Shown: one piece after another, positions 28,941-39,305 of the stretch
How positions within the stretch are numbered: position 1 is the stretch's first letter
How the letters are laid out: every line of letters starts with the position of its first letter
Assembly: GCF_018780385.1 (NCBI RefSeq)
Contig: NZ_JADMJO010000030.1
Location: 36,806-100,805, forward strand
Length of the DNA: 64,000 nucleotides
Direction: 5' to 3'
DNA from: Hydrogenophaga sp.
GTDB taxonomy: Bacteria; Pseudomonadota; Gammaproteobacteria; Burkholderiales; Burkholderiaceae_C
The notes under the pieces: model-generated
The model's database searches: none
What the model was told of the DNA's origin: nothing
What the model saw: only the letters and a program-made list of their open reading frames with translations
Program-made: the position numbers and the translations under genes

Positions 28941-29357
28941 TCAGCCCTTGGGGTACAGCACCATCTGCGTGCAGCGGAACAGCGCGATGGTCTTGCCGGT
29001 TTCGCGGTGCGTGACGACCGCGTCCCACACCTGCGTGGTGCGGCCGATGTGGGCGGGCGTGGCCACGCAATCGATGGTGCCTTCCAACGCCGTGCCCAGG
29101 TGGTTGCTCTTGAGCTCGATCGTGGTGAAACCCTTGGCCTCTTTGGGCAGGTTGGCCACGCAGCCATAGCCGCAGCTGGTGTCGGCCAGCGTGACCACGC
29201 TGCCGGCGTGCAGGAAGCCGTTGGGCGCCATGGTGGTCGGCTTCACGGCCAGCTCGGAGCGAACCTCCTGCGGGCTCACGTGCGTGATCACCAGACCCAG
29301 GTGGCCGGGCAGAGCGCCAGCGCCACGCTGGTTGAATTCGTCGGCGAGGTTCGTCAT
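28941..29357 (-). CDS. PaaI-type hotdog thioesterase
   Basis: APNGFLHAGSVVTLADTSCGYGC; ATG at 29357 gives 138 aa. Confidence 0.9.
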   Translation of the reverse strand: MTNLADEFNQRGAGALPGHLGLVITHVSPQEVRSELAVKPTTMAPNGFLHAGSVVTLADTSCGYGCVANLPKEAKGFTTIELKSNHLGTALEGTIDCVATPAHIGRTTQVWDAVVTHRETGKTIALFRCTQMVLYPKG

Positions 29358-29391
29358 GAAAGTCTCCTGTGGTGGATGCGAAGGGCGAGTG

Positions 29392-30750
29392 TCATCGGGT
29401 CCAGCTGCCCAGGCGGATGGCAATGGCCAGCGTGGAACCATAGACCACCAGGCTGAGTGCAATGACGGCGAAGAGGCCGCTCGCCGGGGTCTTGAACACA
29501 TGCACGCAGAGCCAGCCCCCCACCACCAGGATCACCAGGCGGCCCATGCTGCCGGCCAGTGGCCAGAACATGCGGCCCGCGCCCTGCGACGCAAAGAACA
29601 ACGCGAGGCCCAGGCCGAAGAATGCGTAACAGCCGCCCACGATGTTGAGGTAGGTGGCGCCCAGCGCGAGCACCTCGGCGTCGGTGGTGAACAGGCCCAT
29701 CCACAGCGCAGGCGCCAGGGCGGTGACCACGCCAATGGCGCCGGTGATCGCCGCCACCACCGCACCGCCGGCCCAGGCCACGCGCACCGCGCGCGCCGAC
29801 TGCCCCGCGCCCATGTTGGTGGCGACCATCGCGGTGAGCGCGGTACCAAAACCGAAGGCAATCGGCACCAGGATGTATTCAAGCCGCGCCGCCACGCCAT
29901 AGCCCGCGAGCGCGGCCGTGCCGTAGCTGCCCACCAAGGCCGTGGCCACGGCGATGGAGGCGTTGCTGATCACCGGGCTCAGAGACGCCGGCAGGCCCAC
30001 GCGCAGGATGTCGCGCAACAGCGGCAGATGCAGGCGCCAGGGCGAGCGCTGCAGGTACACCGCACCATCACGGCGCAGCAGCCAGGCTGCCATCACCCCG
30101 GCCGACAGCGCGTTGACCACCAGCGTGCTGACGGCAGCGCCCGCCACGCCCATGCCCGGCACGGGCCCCCAGCCGAACACCAGCAGCGGTGCCAGGGCGA
30201 GGTGCAGCAGCGCCGTGCCCAGCAGCAGCACCGAGGGCAGCACCATGTTGCCCGCGCCCCGCACCACGGCGGCCAGCACGTTGGTGAACCAGATGATCAG
30301 CGCGCCGCTGAACAGCACGTTCGAATACGCCAGCGCCGCATCCAGAGCGGCACCGCGCCCGCCCATGCCACCGAAGATGCTGCGCCCGAAGCCCAGCAGG
30401 GCCAGCATGAACAGCGCGGCCAACGCCGCCGAAATGAACAGCGCCTGCTGCGCGAGACGGCTCGCGTCTTCGCTGCGGCCCGCCCCGAGCGCGCGCGCCA
30501 CCGCGGCGGTGGTGGCGCCACCAATTCCACCGGCCGACATCTGCAGCATGAGCATCGACAGCGGAAACACCAGCGCGATACCCGCCAGCGCATCCGCGCC
30601 CACGAGGCCGAGGATGTAGCCGTCGTAACCGATCACGATCGTCGCCGCGAACAGGCCCATCACGTTGGGCGTGGCCAGGCGAAACAGTGTGGGCAGCAGC
30701 GGCGCGTGCAGCATCTGCTGCAGGCGGGTCTGGGCCAGCACCGAACTCAT
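29392..30750 (-). CDS. MATE-family multidrug efflux transporter
   Basis: 452 aa, ~12 TM; LFRLATPNVMGLFAATIVIGYDGYILGLVGADALAGIALVFPLSMLMLQMSAGGIGGAT. Confidence 0.9.
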   Translation of the reverse strand: MSSVLAQTRLQQMLHAPLLPTLFRLATPNVMGLFAATIVIGYDGYILGLVGADALAGIALVFPLSMLMLQMSAGGIGGATTAAVARALGAGRSEDASRLAQQALFISAALAALFMLALLGFGRSIFGGMGGRGAALDAALAYSNVLFSGALIIWFTNVLAAVVRGAGNMVLPSVLLLGTALLHLALAPLLVFGWGPVPGMGVAGAAVSTLVVNALSAGVMAAWLLRRDGAVYLQRSPWRLHLPLLRDILRVGLPASLSPVISNASIAVATALVGSYGTAALAGYGVAARLEYILVPIAFGFGTALTAMVATNMGAGQSARAVRVAWAGGAVVAAITGAIGVVTALAPALWMGLFTTDAEVLALGATYLNIVGGCYAFFGLGLALFFASQGAGRMFWPLAGSMGRLVILVVGGWLCVHVFKTPASGLFAVIALSLVVYGSTLAIAIRLGSWTR

Positions 30751-30872
30751 GGCGTGGGGTTTCGCAGGTAGACACCCGGCTCGGCCGACAGGCCGCGCTT
30801 GACCTGCTGCGTGATCTCGTCGCCCAGCACCTTGGCCCCGGTGATGAGAACGGTGGCGTTGTGGACTTGCAT
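30747..30872 (-). pseudogene. SDR-family oxidoreductase remnant with in-frame internal deletion
   Basis: 41-codon ORF MQVHNATVLITGAKVLGDEITQQVKRGLSAEPGVYLRNPTP*: SDR N-terminal cofactor-site start joined to an SDR-like C-terminus; stop overlaps MATE start (ATGA). Confidence 0.75.
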
Positions 30873-30910
30873 GGGTCAGTTTCCAGGTTGGTTGCGGTGG
30901 CGAGATTGAT

Positions 30911-30926
30911 TATGACGATCGTCATA
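30911..30926. promoter_or_regulatory. TetR operator candidate TATGACGATCGTCATA
   Basis: Perfect 16-bp palindrome upstream of the SDR remnant/MATE unit; same core as the site at 31574-31595. Confidence 0.75.
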
Positions 30927-30965
30927 TTCAAGAATGAAGAAAAACGCTTCGAGATGGCCCATGGT

Positions 30966-31556
30966 TCAGGCCGGGGGAGAAACGTCGTGCTGTGCCAGCA
31001 GGGCGCGGCGGTTGGCGGCCAGCAGGGCCTTGCCTTCGGTGTTGTCGCCCAAGGCGCGGGCGAGCTGCAGTGCGCCCACCATCTGGCTGGCAATGGCCGC
31101 GGCACCGCCGGGCTCGGCACCAGCGGGCAGTGAACGTTCAACGAGGGCCACCAGGCTGCGCACGCGCTGGGCTGCGGCGGCACGCACGTCGGGCGACTGG
31201 CGCGGCATCTCGGAGGCGAGTGCGGCCACGGCACAGCCGTTTTCAGTGCCACTCAAATGGCGGTCCGACAGGTAGCCTTCGATGAGCGCCTGGAACGGGC
31301 TGGCACCGCGCGCCTGGCGCGTGGCGTTGCCCTTGGCGATGCGGCTGGCGCTTTGTTGCCCGGCGTGCTCCAGGGCCTCGGCCAGCAGGGCGTCGCGCGA
31401 GGCGAAGTGGGCATAGAACCCGCCGTGGGTCAGGCCCGCCTCTTTCATGATGTCGGCCACGCCGACGCCATTGAAACCCGCGCGCCGGATTGCGCGCGCC
31501 GCGGTGTCGAGAATGCGTTCGTGGGTCAGGGCCTTGCGGCTGGGTGCGATTTCCAT
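30966..31556 (-). CDS. TetR-family regulator
   Basis: HERILDTAARAIRRAGFNGVGVADIMKEAGLTHGGFYAHFASRDALLAEAL. Confidence 0.93.
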   Translation of the reverse strand: MEIAPSRKALTHERILDTAARAIRRAGFNGVGVADIMKEAGLTHGGFYAHFASRDALLAEALEHAGQQSASRIAKGNATRQARGASPFQALIEGYLSDRHLSGTENGCAVAALASEMPRQSPDVRAAAAQRVRSLVALVERSLPAGAEPGGAAAIASQMVGALQLARALGDNTEGKALLAANRRALLAQHDVSPPA

Positions 31557-31573
31557 GGCCGCATTGTAGCTGC

Positions 31574-31595
31574 CAATATGACGAGCGTCATATTG
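31574..31595. promoter_or_regulatory. TetR operator candidate CAATATGACG-AG-CGTCATATTG
   Basis: Perfect 10-bp arms immediately upstream of the tetR start. Confidence 0.8.
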
Positions 31596-31636
31596 TCAAA
31601 ACCCCGCCGCCGGTGCGGATTCTGTGTCGCGCCCGA

Positions 31637-33181
31637 TCAGGCGCGGGTCAGTTTGAACACCGCCACCGCCTCCACCATCTGCGCAGCCTGCGTCTTCAGG
31701 CTCGAAGCTGCCGCAGCGCTCTGCTCCACCAGCGCCGCGTTCTGCTGCGTGGCCTGGTCCATCTGTGTCACCGCTTCGCCCACCTGGGCCACACCCGAAC
31801 TCTGCTCGACGCTGGCCGAGCTGATCTCGCCCATGATGTCGGTCACGCGCTGGATGGCACCCACCACTTCGGCCATCGTCACACCGGCACGGTCGACCAA
31901 CGCCGTGCCCTGCGCCACGCGGTCCACGCTGGCGTTGATCAGCTCCTTGATTTCCTTCGCCGCGCCAGCGCTGCGCTGGGCGAGGTTGCGCACCTCGCCG
32001 GCCACCACCGCAAAGCCACGGCCCTGTTCGCCGGCACGCGCGGCCTCCACAGCGGCGTTGAGCGCCAGGATGTTGGTCTGGAAAGCGATGCCGTCGATCA
32101 CGCTGATGATGTCGGCGATCTTCTTCGAGCTGTCGTTGATGCCCTTCATGGTGTCCACCACCTGCGCCACCACGTCACCGCCCTGTGTGGCCACGGTGGA
32201 CGCGCTCAGGGCCAGCTTGTTGGCCTCTTGCGCGTTGTCGGCGTTCTGGCGCACGGTGGAACTCAACTGTTCCATGGAAGCTGCGGTCTCCTCCAGCGCG
32301 CTGGCCTGTTGCTCGGTGCGCGCGGAGAGGTCGTCGTTGCCCTGGGAAATTTCGGCACTGGCGGTGGCCACGCCCTCGGCGTTGCCACGCACGTTGGACA
32401 CCACGCGGGCCAGGTTGTCCTGCATGCCCTTGAGGGCCTGCAGCAACTGGGCGGCTTCGTCGCGGCCATCGGTGTCGATCGGCTGCGTGAGGTCGCCTGC
32501 GGCAATCAGGCGCGCGCTCTCGGCGGCTTTGCGCAGGGGAACCGTGATCGATCGGCTCAGCACGAAGGCCGCGACCGTACCCAGCAGCAGGGCCAGCACG
32601 CCACCCGCGATCAGGATGATGCGCCCGTTGGCCGCCTCCTCCTCGGCGGTCTTCAAGGTGGCGTCATAGAGGCTTTGCTGGCGCTGCTCAAGCTTGAAGA
32701 TCGAGTTGAGATAGGCGTCGGCGAGGGGCCGCAGATCGCGGTCCAGCGCCGCGCTCACGTCTTCTCCGGCCATGCGGGCCTTCATCAGATTGGCGCGCGG
32801 CGTGCGGTAGGCCTCGCGTGCGGCGTCGATGCCGGCCAGCAACTGCTTGCCTTCATCCGACTCGATCAGCTCGATGATCCGCTTGCGCGAAGCCAGCGTC
32901 ACTTCGGAGGTCTTGTCCATGTCGGCCTGCCAGGCGGGAATGCGGCTGGTGTCGGAATCGAGGATGGCCGCGCGGGTGCGCACCCAGTTGACATCGATGG
33001 TCTGGCGCCACCGCACGGCCAGTTGCAGCTTTTCGTTGTCCACCGTGGCGAGCTCGCGCGTGGTATCGGTCAGTTCCTGAAGACGCCAGACGCCGATGCC
33101 GGCCATCAACGCGGTGATGAGCAGGACCAGCCCGAATGCAAGGGCCAGGCGGCTGCCGACCTTGATGTTGTTGAGTTTCAT
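31637..33181 (-). CDS. Methyl-accepting chemotaxis protein
   Basis: [34 protein letters not shown]; signalling hairpin [45 protein letters not shown]. Confidence 0.95.
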   Translation of the reverse strand: MKLNNIKVGSRLALAFGLVLLITALMAGIGVWRLQELTDTTRELATVDNEKLQLAVRWRQTIDVNWVRTRAAILDSDTSRIPAWQADMDKTSEVTLASRKRIIELIESDEGKQLLAGIDAAREAYRTPRANLMKARMAGEDVSAALDRDLRPLADAYLNSIFKLEQRQQSLYDATLKTAEEEAANGRIILIAGGVLALLLGTVAAFVLSRSITVPLRKAAESARLIAAGDLTQPIDTDGRDEAAQLLQALKGMQDNLARVVSNVRGNAEGVATASAEISQGNDDLSARTEQQASALEETAASMEQLSSTVRQNADNAQEANKLALSASTVATQGGDVVAQVVDTMKGINDSSKKIADIISVIDGIAFQTNILALNAAVEAARAGEQGRGFAVVAGEVRNLAQRSAGAAKEIKELINASVDRVAQGTALVDRAGVTMAEVVGAIQRVTDIMGEISSASVEQSSGVAQVGEAVTQMDQATQQNAALVEQSAAAASSLKTQAAQMVEAVAVFKLTRA

Positions 33182-33390
33182 GCGGGAGCTTTCTGGCAGG
33201 TGAGAAAAGAGGCAAAGACAAACCTGTGAGGCGCGCCATATCGAGAGGCGACCCTGCACATCCAGTCATTGAATCGTCGGTTTGGCCGATTTCTTTAATC
33301 ACCCGCACCCGCGCCATCCGCGGAAATGGGCCTGAACATCCCCGCTTTTGTCCGCCAGCGAGCGGCGTTGGCTCGCCTGGCCGGCCAGCG

Positions 33391-34617
33391 TCAGCCCAGC
33401 AGCGACTTCAACGGGATCGCCGGATCGGCCAGGGCGGTGCGGTCCACGGGCACACCGGCCTCGATCAGCTTGCGCGACATCATGTGGTCCATCGGTGCGT
33501 TGACGGATTCTGCGCAGCGCAGCAGGCTGTCCTGCAGATGAAACAGCGTGAAGCTGCCGGCATTGGCCCCGACGCGCCGCACGGTCTCCGACGTGGGCGG
33601 CAACAGCCCCGCCATCTGCAGACGCATGGGGCCTTGCTCCGACCAGAACCACGGCAACGCCCGGTACGGCTCCTCGCGCCCGAGCAGCGTGGCTGAGGCG
33701 CTGCGCGCCTGATCATTCGCGTTCTGCACCGACTCCAGCCGAAGCCGCGCGCCATCGACCGTGAGAAACGCAGCGCAGTCACCGATGGCCAGAATCGCCG
33801 GATCGCTGGTGCGCAGGCCGGCATCCACCAGCACCCCGTTGTCCACCGCCAGGCCGCACGCGACGGCCAGGCGGGTTTCGGGCACGGCGCCGATGCCCAG
33901 CACGAGCTCATCCACCGCCATGCGGCTCCCACCCACCTGCATCGAGGCCAATCGATCGCCTTGAATCTCGAAACCCTCGATGCGAACCCCGATCTGGACC
34001 TCGGTTCCCATGCCCCGGTGGTGCGCCAGCACATGCTCGGCCAGCAGCGCCGAGACGGAACGCCCCAGCAGCCGTGGCGCGACCTCCAGCACGGCAACTT
34101 CCAGCCCGAGCTGGCGCGCGGAAGCGGCGAGTTCCAGGCCGATGAAGCCGCCGCCCAGCACGGTGAGGCGCCGACCGGTCGTCACCATCTCGCTCAGCCG
34201 GGTGCGCAGGGCGCGCGCATCCGGTGCCTCGCGCAGCACATGCACGTTGTGCAAGCGCGGCGGCAAGGCGTCGAGCGTGCGCGCGCGGGTGCCGGTGGCC
34301 AGCACCAGGTGCTGGTAGACCAGTGCCGCGCCCGATCGCAGCAGCACGCGCTGCGCCTCGCGCTCAATCGCCACCACCGGGTCGCCCAGATGCGTCTGAA
34401 TGCCTTGCTCGGCGTACCACGCTGCCGCCTTGTGATGGGCGATGGCCTCGTCGGCCTTCTTGAGAAAACCCTTGGACAGCGGCGGACGCTGATACGGCAG
34501 GTCGTTCTCGGCGCTCACCAGGTGCACACGCCCGCCCTCCCCCGCCTCGGCCAGCGCGGCACACAAGGCGGCAGCGGCGTGGCCACCACCCACGATGACG
34601 ATCGGTCCGATGCTCAT
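33391..34617 (-). CDS. FAD-dependent NAD(P)H:ferredoxin reductase
   Basis: GPIVIVGGGHAAAALCAAL, LTVLGGGFIGLELAASA, AILAIGDCAAF; ATG at 34617; next to ferredoxin and P450. Confidence 0.88.
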   Translation of the reverse strand: MSIGPIVIVGGGHAAAALCAALAEAGEGGRVHLVSAENDLPYQRPPLSKGFLKKADEAIAHHKAAAWYAEQGIQTHLGDPVVAIEREAQRVLLRSGAALVYQHLVLATGTRARTLDALPPRLHNVHVLREAPDARALRTRLSEMVTTGRRLTVLGGGFIGLELAASARQLGLEVAVLEVAPRLLGRSVSALLAEHVLAHHRGMGTEVQIGVRIEGFEIQGDRLASMQVGGSRMAVDELVLGIGAVPETRLAVACGLAVDNGVLVDAGLRTSDPAILAIGDCAAFLTVDGARLRLESVQNANDQARSASATLLGREEPYRALPWFWSEQGPMRLQMAGLLPPTSETVRRVGANAGSFTLFHLQDSLLRCAESVNAPMDHMMSRKLIEAGVPVDRTALADPAIPLKSLLG

Positions 34618-34678
34618 CAGAGAACCTCCGTGCTTTGCACTGCGGTGCGAGCTTGTTTGGGGCGGCCCGGCGCGGCGC

Positions 34679-35254
34679 TCATGCCTCACCACCGCGAGCG
34701 CGGCGCAGTTTCGCTTTCGGGTAGTGACGCGACAGGTAGTCGTGTGTCGCCTTTTCCACCGCGGGAAGGTTGTCGTGCAGGCGGCGCAGCAGACCGATCA
34801 GGGTCTCGCGCTCCTTGTCGTTGAGCACCGACAGAAAGGCGCGTTCGCGCTCCATCGCCAGCTCCAGGATCTCGTCGTGCAGGGCGCGGCCCTTGGGGGT
34901 GATGGTGGCCACGCGCAGGCGCCCGTCAGCGTCGTCCAGACCGATGGTGATGAGCCCTCGCGTCTGCATGCTCTTGAACGCCCGGCTCACCGAGGCCTTG
35001 TCCATGCCGATGGTGCGCGAGATCGCCTGCGCCGTGAGCGACTTTTCGATCGCCAGCAGCACCAGCAAGCGCCAGGTCTCGATGCCGACGTTGAACACGC
35101 TGAGGTAGGCGGTGGAGGCACCGCCCGACAGCTTGTTGGCGATCCAGGTGAAAAACGCGGGCGCATACCGTTCGAGGTCGACCACGGCCCTGGCGGCAGC
35201 GACCTTGGACGAAGCCTTGCGTGTCGGCGCCGAGGCGGGAGGCATCTTGCTCAT
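34679..35254 (-). CDS. MarR-family regulator
   Basis: AIEKSLTAQAISRTIGMDKASVSRAFKSMQTRGLITIGLDDADGRLRVATITPKG. Confidence 0.9.
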   Translation of the reverse strand: MSKMPPASAPTRKASSKVAAARAVVDLERYAPAFFTWIANKLSGGASTAYLSVFNVGIETWRLLVLLAIEKSLTAQAISRTIGMDKASVSRAFKSMQTRGLITIGLDDADGRLRVATITPKGRALHDEILELAMERERAFLSVLNDKERETLIGLLRRLHDNLPAVEKATHDYLSRHYPKAKLRRARGGEA

Positions 35255-35282
35255 GGGGCGGGTTCGGAGATTGACAAGGACC

Positions 35283-35606
35283 TTATTGTTGCCGCTCGGG
35301 CAGTCGCACCACCAGACCGTCGAGCGCGGCCGACAGTTTGATCTGGCAACCCAGACGGCTGTTGGGCAGGCGCTCGCTGGCGGTGCACTCCAGCATTTCC
35401 AGCTCGGTCTCCAGCGGGGCGGGCAGGCGGTCGGCAAAGGCCTCGTCCACATACACATGGCAGGTGGCGCACATGGCCGATCCACCGCACTCGCCCACAA
35501 TGCCGCGCACACCGGCCGACACCGCGGCCTGCATGAGGCTCTGGCCCTCGGGCACCTGCAGCGTGCGGCTCAGCCCGCTGGTATCGATCAAGGTCACGTC
35601 AACCAT
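35283..35606 (-). CDS. 2Fe-2S ferredoxin (adrenodoxin/putidaredoxin type)
   Basis: GECGGSAMCATCHVYVDEAF and ECTASERLPNSRLGCQI. Confidence 0.93.
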   Translation of the reverse strand: MVDVTLIDTSGLSRTLQVPEGQSLMQAAVSAGVRGIVGECGGSAMCATCHVYVDEAFADRLPAPLETELEMLECTASERLPNSRLGCQIKLSAALDGLVVRLPERQQ

Positions 35607-35618
35607 CGGGGTGTCCTT

Positions 35619-36857
35619 TCAGACGGGAATCAGGCGCACCGGCATCGAGGCCAGCGCGCGCAGCGTGTTGTTGAGGCGGCGTTGCGGCGCGCCGATGAGT
35701 TCGATGCGCGAAACGCGTTTGGCCAGCGCGGTGAGCACCACCTCACCCTCAAGCCGCGCCACCACCTGCCCCACGCAACCGTGAATGCCCGAACCAAACG
35801 CCATGTGGCCCGCGGGGCGGCGCTGGATGTCGAAGCGGTCGGGGTCCGGCCACTGGCGCTCGTCGCGGTTGGCGGCCGCCAGAAACGTGACGATCTTGCT
35901 GTCTTTCGGGATCTGCACACCCAACAACCCGGTGTCCTTCGAGGTGGTCCGGAAGAAGGTCTGCACCGAGGATTCAAAGCGCAGGGCTTCCTCGAACGCG
36001 GGGCGGGCCAGCGAGTGGTCGGCGCACAGCTGTGCGTACTGGTCGGGGTGGTTGGCCATGCACAGGATGGCGTTGCCGATGCCGTTGACGGTGGTGTCCA
36101 CGCCGGCCGAGAGAAAGGAGCGCACCAGCAAGGGCGCTTCGTCGTGGGTGATCTCACCCGCGTCGGCCGCCTGGTAGATCAAGTCGCCAAAGCCACCGGG
36201 GCGCAGGTTCTCGCGCTGGCAGTGGGCCATGATCCAGGCCGTCACGGGTTGCACGAGCTCGGCGGACTTTTGCAGGCGTTCGTTGCGTGGGCCGAAGGCG
36301 TTGAAGATCATGTTGCCGTAGAGCAGCAGGTTCTCGCGGTTGGCGTCACCCACGCCCACTGCGTCGGGAAACACCTTGAGCGGATACACCTCGGACAGGT
36401 CCTTCACCGCGTCGATGGTCTCGCCCGCCATCTGCCGCGCCAGCAAGCGCTCCACGAGCGACTCGGCTTCGGCCGTGAAAGTGGCGCGGATCTGCATCAC
36501 CGTCTTGGGCGAGAGGATGCGCGCCAGGATCGCCCGGGCCTTGGTGTGCGACGGTGGGTCCGCTTCCAGGATCAGGCTCTTGGGTCTGAATGGCGTTTCC
36601 TGGTTGAAGTTGGCCAACCCGACACCGGCCCCCGAGATGAAGGTGGCGTGGTCGTTGAAGACAGCGTGCACGGACTCGTGGCGCGCGCAGGCGTAGATGC
36701 CGTAGGCGGGAATCCACACCACCGGGCCGGCCTCACGCAGTTGACGGTGGGCTTCATAGGGGTCGCTCAGGAAGGCGTCGCAGTAGGGATCGACGTCGAC
36801 GACGGGCACACCAGCGGGCGGGGCCGCCGTGGCGGGAGAAAGGGTGGCTGTGTTCAT
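35619..36857 (-). CDS. Cytochrome P450
   Basis: I-helix FLSAGVDTTVNGIGNAI, ExxR in EALRFESS, heme loop AFGSGIHGCVGQVVARLEGEV. Confidence 0.95.
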   Translation of the reverse strand: MNTATLSPATAAPPAGVPVVDVDPYCDAFLSDPYEAHRQLREAGPVVWIPAYGIYACARHESVHAVFNDHATFISGAGVGLANFNQETPFRPKSLILEADPPSHTKARAILARILSPKTVMQIRATFTAEAESLVERLLARQMAGETIDAVKDLSEVYPLKVFPDAVGVGDANRENLLLYGNMIFNAFGPRNERLQKSAELVQPVTAWIMAHCQRENLRPGGFGDLIYQAADAGEITHDEAPLLVRSFLSAGVDTTVNGIGNAILCMANHPDQYAQLCADHSLARPAFEEALRFESSVQTFFRTTSKDTGLLGVQIPKDSKIVTFLAAANRDERQWPDPDRFDIQRRPAGHMAFGSGIHGCVGQVVARLEGEVVLTALAKRVSRIELIGAPQRRLNNTLRALASMPVRLIPV

Positions 36858-36880
36858 GGAACCTCCTGTCGTGTGTGTTG

Positions 36881-37594
36881 TCAATGAGCGCCGGCCACGC
36901 CGACGTAGCGCTCCAGCAGGTCCTTGCGCTGACTGAGGGCAGCGCTGTCGCTCTCGTGCACCACCTCACCGCGCTCGAGCACCACGGCCCGGGGAGCAAA
37001 CCGAAGCGCGTCGTCCACCTTCTGCTCCACCAGCAGCACGGCCACGCCGGTGTCCTGAGCCAGGTGCTCGAAAGCGCGCATGAGTTCGATGCAGATGATG
37101 GGCGCGAGGCCCTCCAGCGGCTCGTCGAGCAACAGCAGGCGGGGTTTGCCGAGCAGGGTGCGGGCGACGCTGAGCATCTGCTGCTCGCCACCCGAAAGTT
37201 GCTGGCCGCCGTTCTGACGGCGCTCGGCCAGGCGAGGAAACAGTGCGTAGGCTTCGTCGAGCGCGCTGCGGGGGCGGCCCTTGAGACCGGCCAGCAGGTT
37301 TTCCTCGACCGAGAGCGACGGGAAGATGTCGCGCGTCTGCGGCACGTAGCCGATGCCGGCGTGGGCGCGCTCTCGGGCCGACCACGCCGTGATGTCCTGG
37401 CCGTCCAGGCGCACCTGACCGGCCTTCACGTCGGCCAGCCCCATCACCGCCTTGAGCAGCGTGGTCTTGCCCACGCCGTTGCGCCCGATGAGTGCCAGTC
37501 GCCCACCCGGGGCGAGCGACAGGTCTACACCGTGCAGCACCTGGACGGCGCCATAGCCGGCGGTGAGGTTGTCGATGTGCAGCAGATCGGTCAT
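36881..37594 (-). CDS. Branched-chain-type ABC transporter ATPase (LivF-like)
   Basis: Walker A GRNGVGKTT, LSGGEQQ, LLLLDEPLEGLAP; ATG at 37594. Confidence 0.93.
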   Translation of the reverse strand: MTDLLHIDNLTAGYGAVQVLHGVDLSLAPGGRLALIGRNGVGKTTLLKAVMGLADVKAGQVRLDGQDITAWSARERAHAGIGYVPQTRDIFPSLSVEENLLAGLKGRPRSALDEAYALFPRLAERRQNGGQQLSGGEQQMLSVARTLLGKPRLLLLDEPLEGLAPIICIELMRAFEHLAQDTGVAVLLVEQKVDDALRFAPRAVVLERGEVVHESDSAALSQRKDLLERYVGVAGAH

Positions 37595-37598
37595 GCGA

Positions 37599-38351
37599 TC
37601 AGGCCTCCGCGCCGAGGTAGGCGGTGCGCACCGCGGAGTGACGACGAATCTCCTGCGGCGTGCCCTCGGCCAGCAGCGCTCCTTCGGCCAGCACCAGCAT
37701 GCGGTCGGCAAAGTTGAAGACCAGGTCCATGTCGTGCTCGATCATCAGAATGGCCAGGTCGCTGGGCAGCGTGTCCAGCGCGTCCAGCACCACCTGGCGC
37801 TCGCCGCTGGGCACGCCCGCCATGGGCTCGTCAAGCAGCAACACCTGCGGCTTGAGTGCCATGGCCAGCGCAATCTCCACCAGCCGCTGCTCGCCGTAGG
37901 CCAGCTCCACCGGGCAGCGCCGGGCCAGCGCGTCCAGGCGCAGGGTGTGCAGGATCTGCGCGGCCTCTTCGCGCACCGCATGAAAGCCGTCGAGGGCCCG
38001 AAACATCTGGTTGACCGAACCGTCGCGCTGGTGGATGGCCAGCTCCACCTGGCGGTGGATGGGCAGATCGAGCGCGAGTTGCGTGATCTGAAACGTGCGC
38101 GCCAGGCCACGCTGCACGCGTTTGGGCTGGGGCAGGGGCGACACGTCTTCACCTTTGAGCCACACGCTGCCCTGGCTGGGTGCGAGCACGCCGGTGATGA
38201 GGTTGATCAACGTGGTCTTGCCCGCGCCGTTGGGGCCGATCAGGCCGACGCGGTTGCCCGGGTGCAGCGCAAAGGACACGTCGCGCGTGACATGCAGGCC
38301 ACCGAACGATTTGTGCAGCTGGCGCACATCCAGCAAAGGCTGTGAGCTCAT
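37599..38351 (-). CDS. Branched-chain-type ABC transporter ATPase (LivG-like)
   Basis: GPNGAGKTTLINLITG, VLLLDEPMAG, LIEHDMDLVF. Confidence 0.93.
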   Translation of the reverse strand: MSSQPLLDVRQLHKSFGGLHVTRDVSFALHPGNRVGLIGPNGAGKTTLINLITGVLAPSQGSVWLKGEDVSPLPQPKRVQRGLARTFQITQLALDLPIHRQVELAIHQRDGSVNQMFRALDGFHAVREEAAQILHTLRLDALARRCPVELAYGEQRLVEIALAMALKPQVLLLDEPMAGVPSGERQVVLDALDTLPSDLAILMIEHDMDLVFNFADRMLVLAEGALLAEGTPQEIRRHSAVRTAYLGAEA

Positions 38352-39301
38352 GTGGCCCCCCGAGCGGTGGGCAACACGCGGGTCACGCGCTGGCGCAGGG
38401 CGTCGAACAGGCGCGCACGCGGAACCAGCACCACCAACACCAGCAGCCCGCCGATGATGAACAGCCAGTGGTAGGGGTTGATGGCCGATGCGATGTGGTG
38501 GATCAGCATGAACGCCGCCGTGCCACCGATGGCGCCGAACAGATTGCCCGCACCGCCGAGCACCAGCATCACCAGGGCCTCAGCCGAGAGTTCAAAGCCC
38601 AGCGTGTCCAGGCCCACGATCTGGTTGACCTGCGCGTTGAGCGCACCACCGATGCCGGCAAAAGCGCCCGCCAGCGTGTAGAGCTTGAGCAACTGCCCAC
38701 GCACCGAGCCGCCGATGGCCGCGGTGCGCAACCGGTTCTGGTGGATGCCCACCACCGACAGGCCGAAGGGCGATCCCATGAGCCGGCGCATGGCCCACAG
38801 GCAGACCAGCATCACCACGAAGCAATAGACGAAGGCCACCTTGCCGTACAGGTCGAACGACCAGACCCCCAGGATCTTCTGCACCTCAAACCCTGTGAGA
38901 CCGTCTTCGCCGCCGGTCCAGTCGCGCAGCTTGCTCGCGCCGTTCTGCGCGATCTGGCCCACGGCCACGGTGAGCATGAGGAAGGTGAGACCCTCGTAGC
39001 GCAACAGGAACAGCCCCGAGAGCAAGGCCAGCAGCGCACCGGCCAGGGCACCCGCCAGCAGGCCGATCAACGGGTTGCCGGTGAGGTGCATGGCCAGCAG
39101 GCCGGCGGCGTACGCGCCGACACCGAACAAGGCCGAGTGACCCAGCGTCGCCAGGCCGCCATAACCCACCACGAGGTCGAGCGACATCACGAAGATGGCC
39201 ATGGTGGCGATGCGCGCGGCCAGCGGCAGTTGGTCGGGGAACACGAAGAAGATCAACGCGGCCAATGCAACCAGCAACAGGTAGGGCAGTGAGCGTTTCA
39301 T
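38348..39301 (-). CDS. Branched-chain-type ABC permease (LivM-like)
   Basis: Polytopic; MSLDLVVGYGGLATLGHSALFGVGAYAAGLL. Confidence 0.92.
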   Translation of the reverse strand: MKRSLPYLLLVALAALIFFVFPDQLPLAARIATMAIFVMSLDLVVGYGGLATLGHSALFGVGAYAAGLLAMHLTGNPLIGLLAGALAGALLALLSGLFLLRYEGLTFLMLTVAVGQIAQNGASKLRDWTGGEDGLTGFEVQKILGVWSFDLYGKVAFVYCFVVMLVCLWAMRRLMGSPFGLSVVGIHQNRLRTAAIGGSVRGQLLKLYTLAGAFAGIGGALNAQVNQIVGLDTLGFELSAEALVMLVLGGAGNLFGAIGGTAAFMLIHHIASAINPYHWLFIIGGLLVLVVLVPRARLFDALRQRVTRVLPTARGAT

Positions 39302-39305
39302 GACA

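Noticed and set aside
31490-33229. 579-aa + strand ORF
   Set aside because: Antisense to the MCP gene; no coding motifs.
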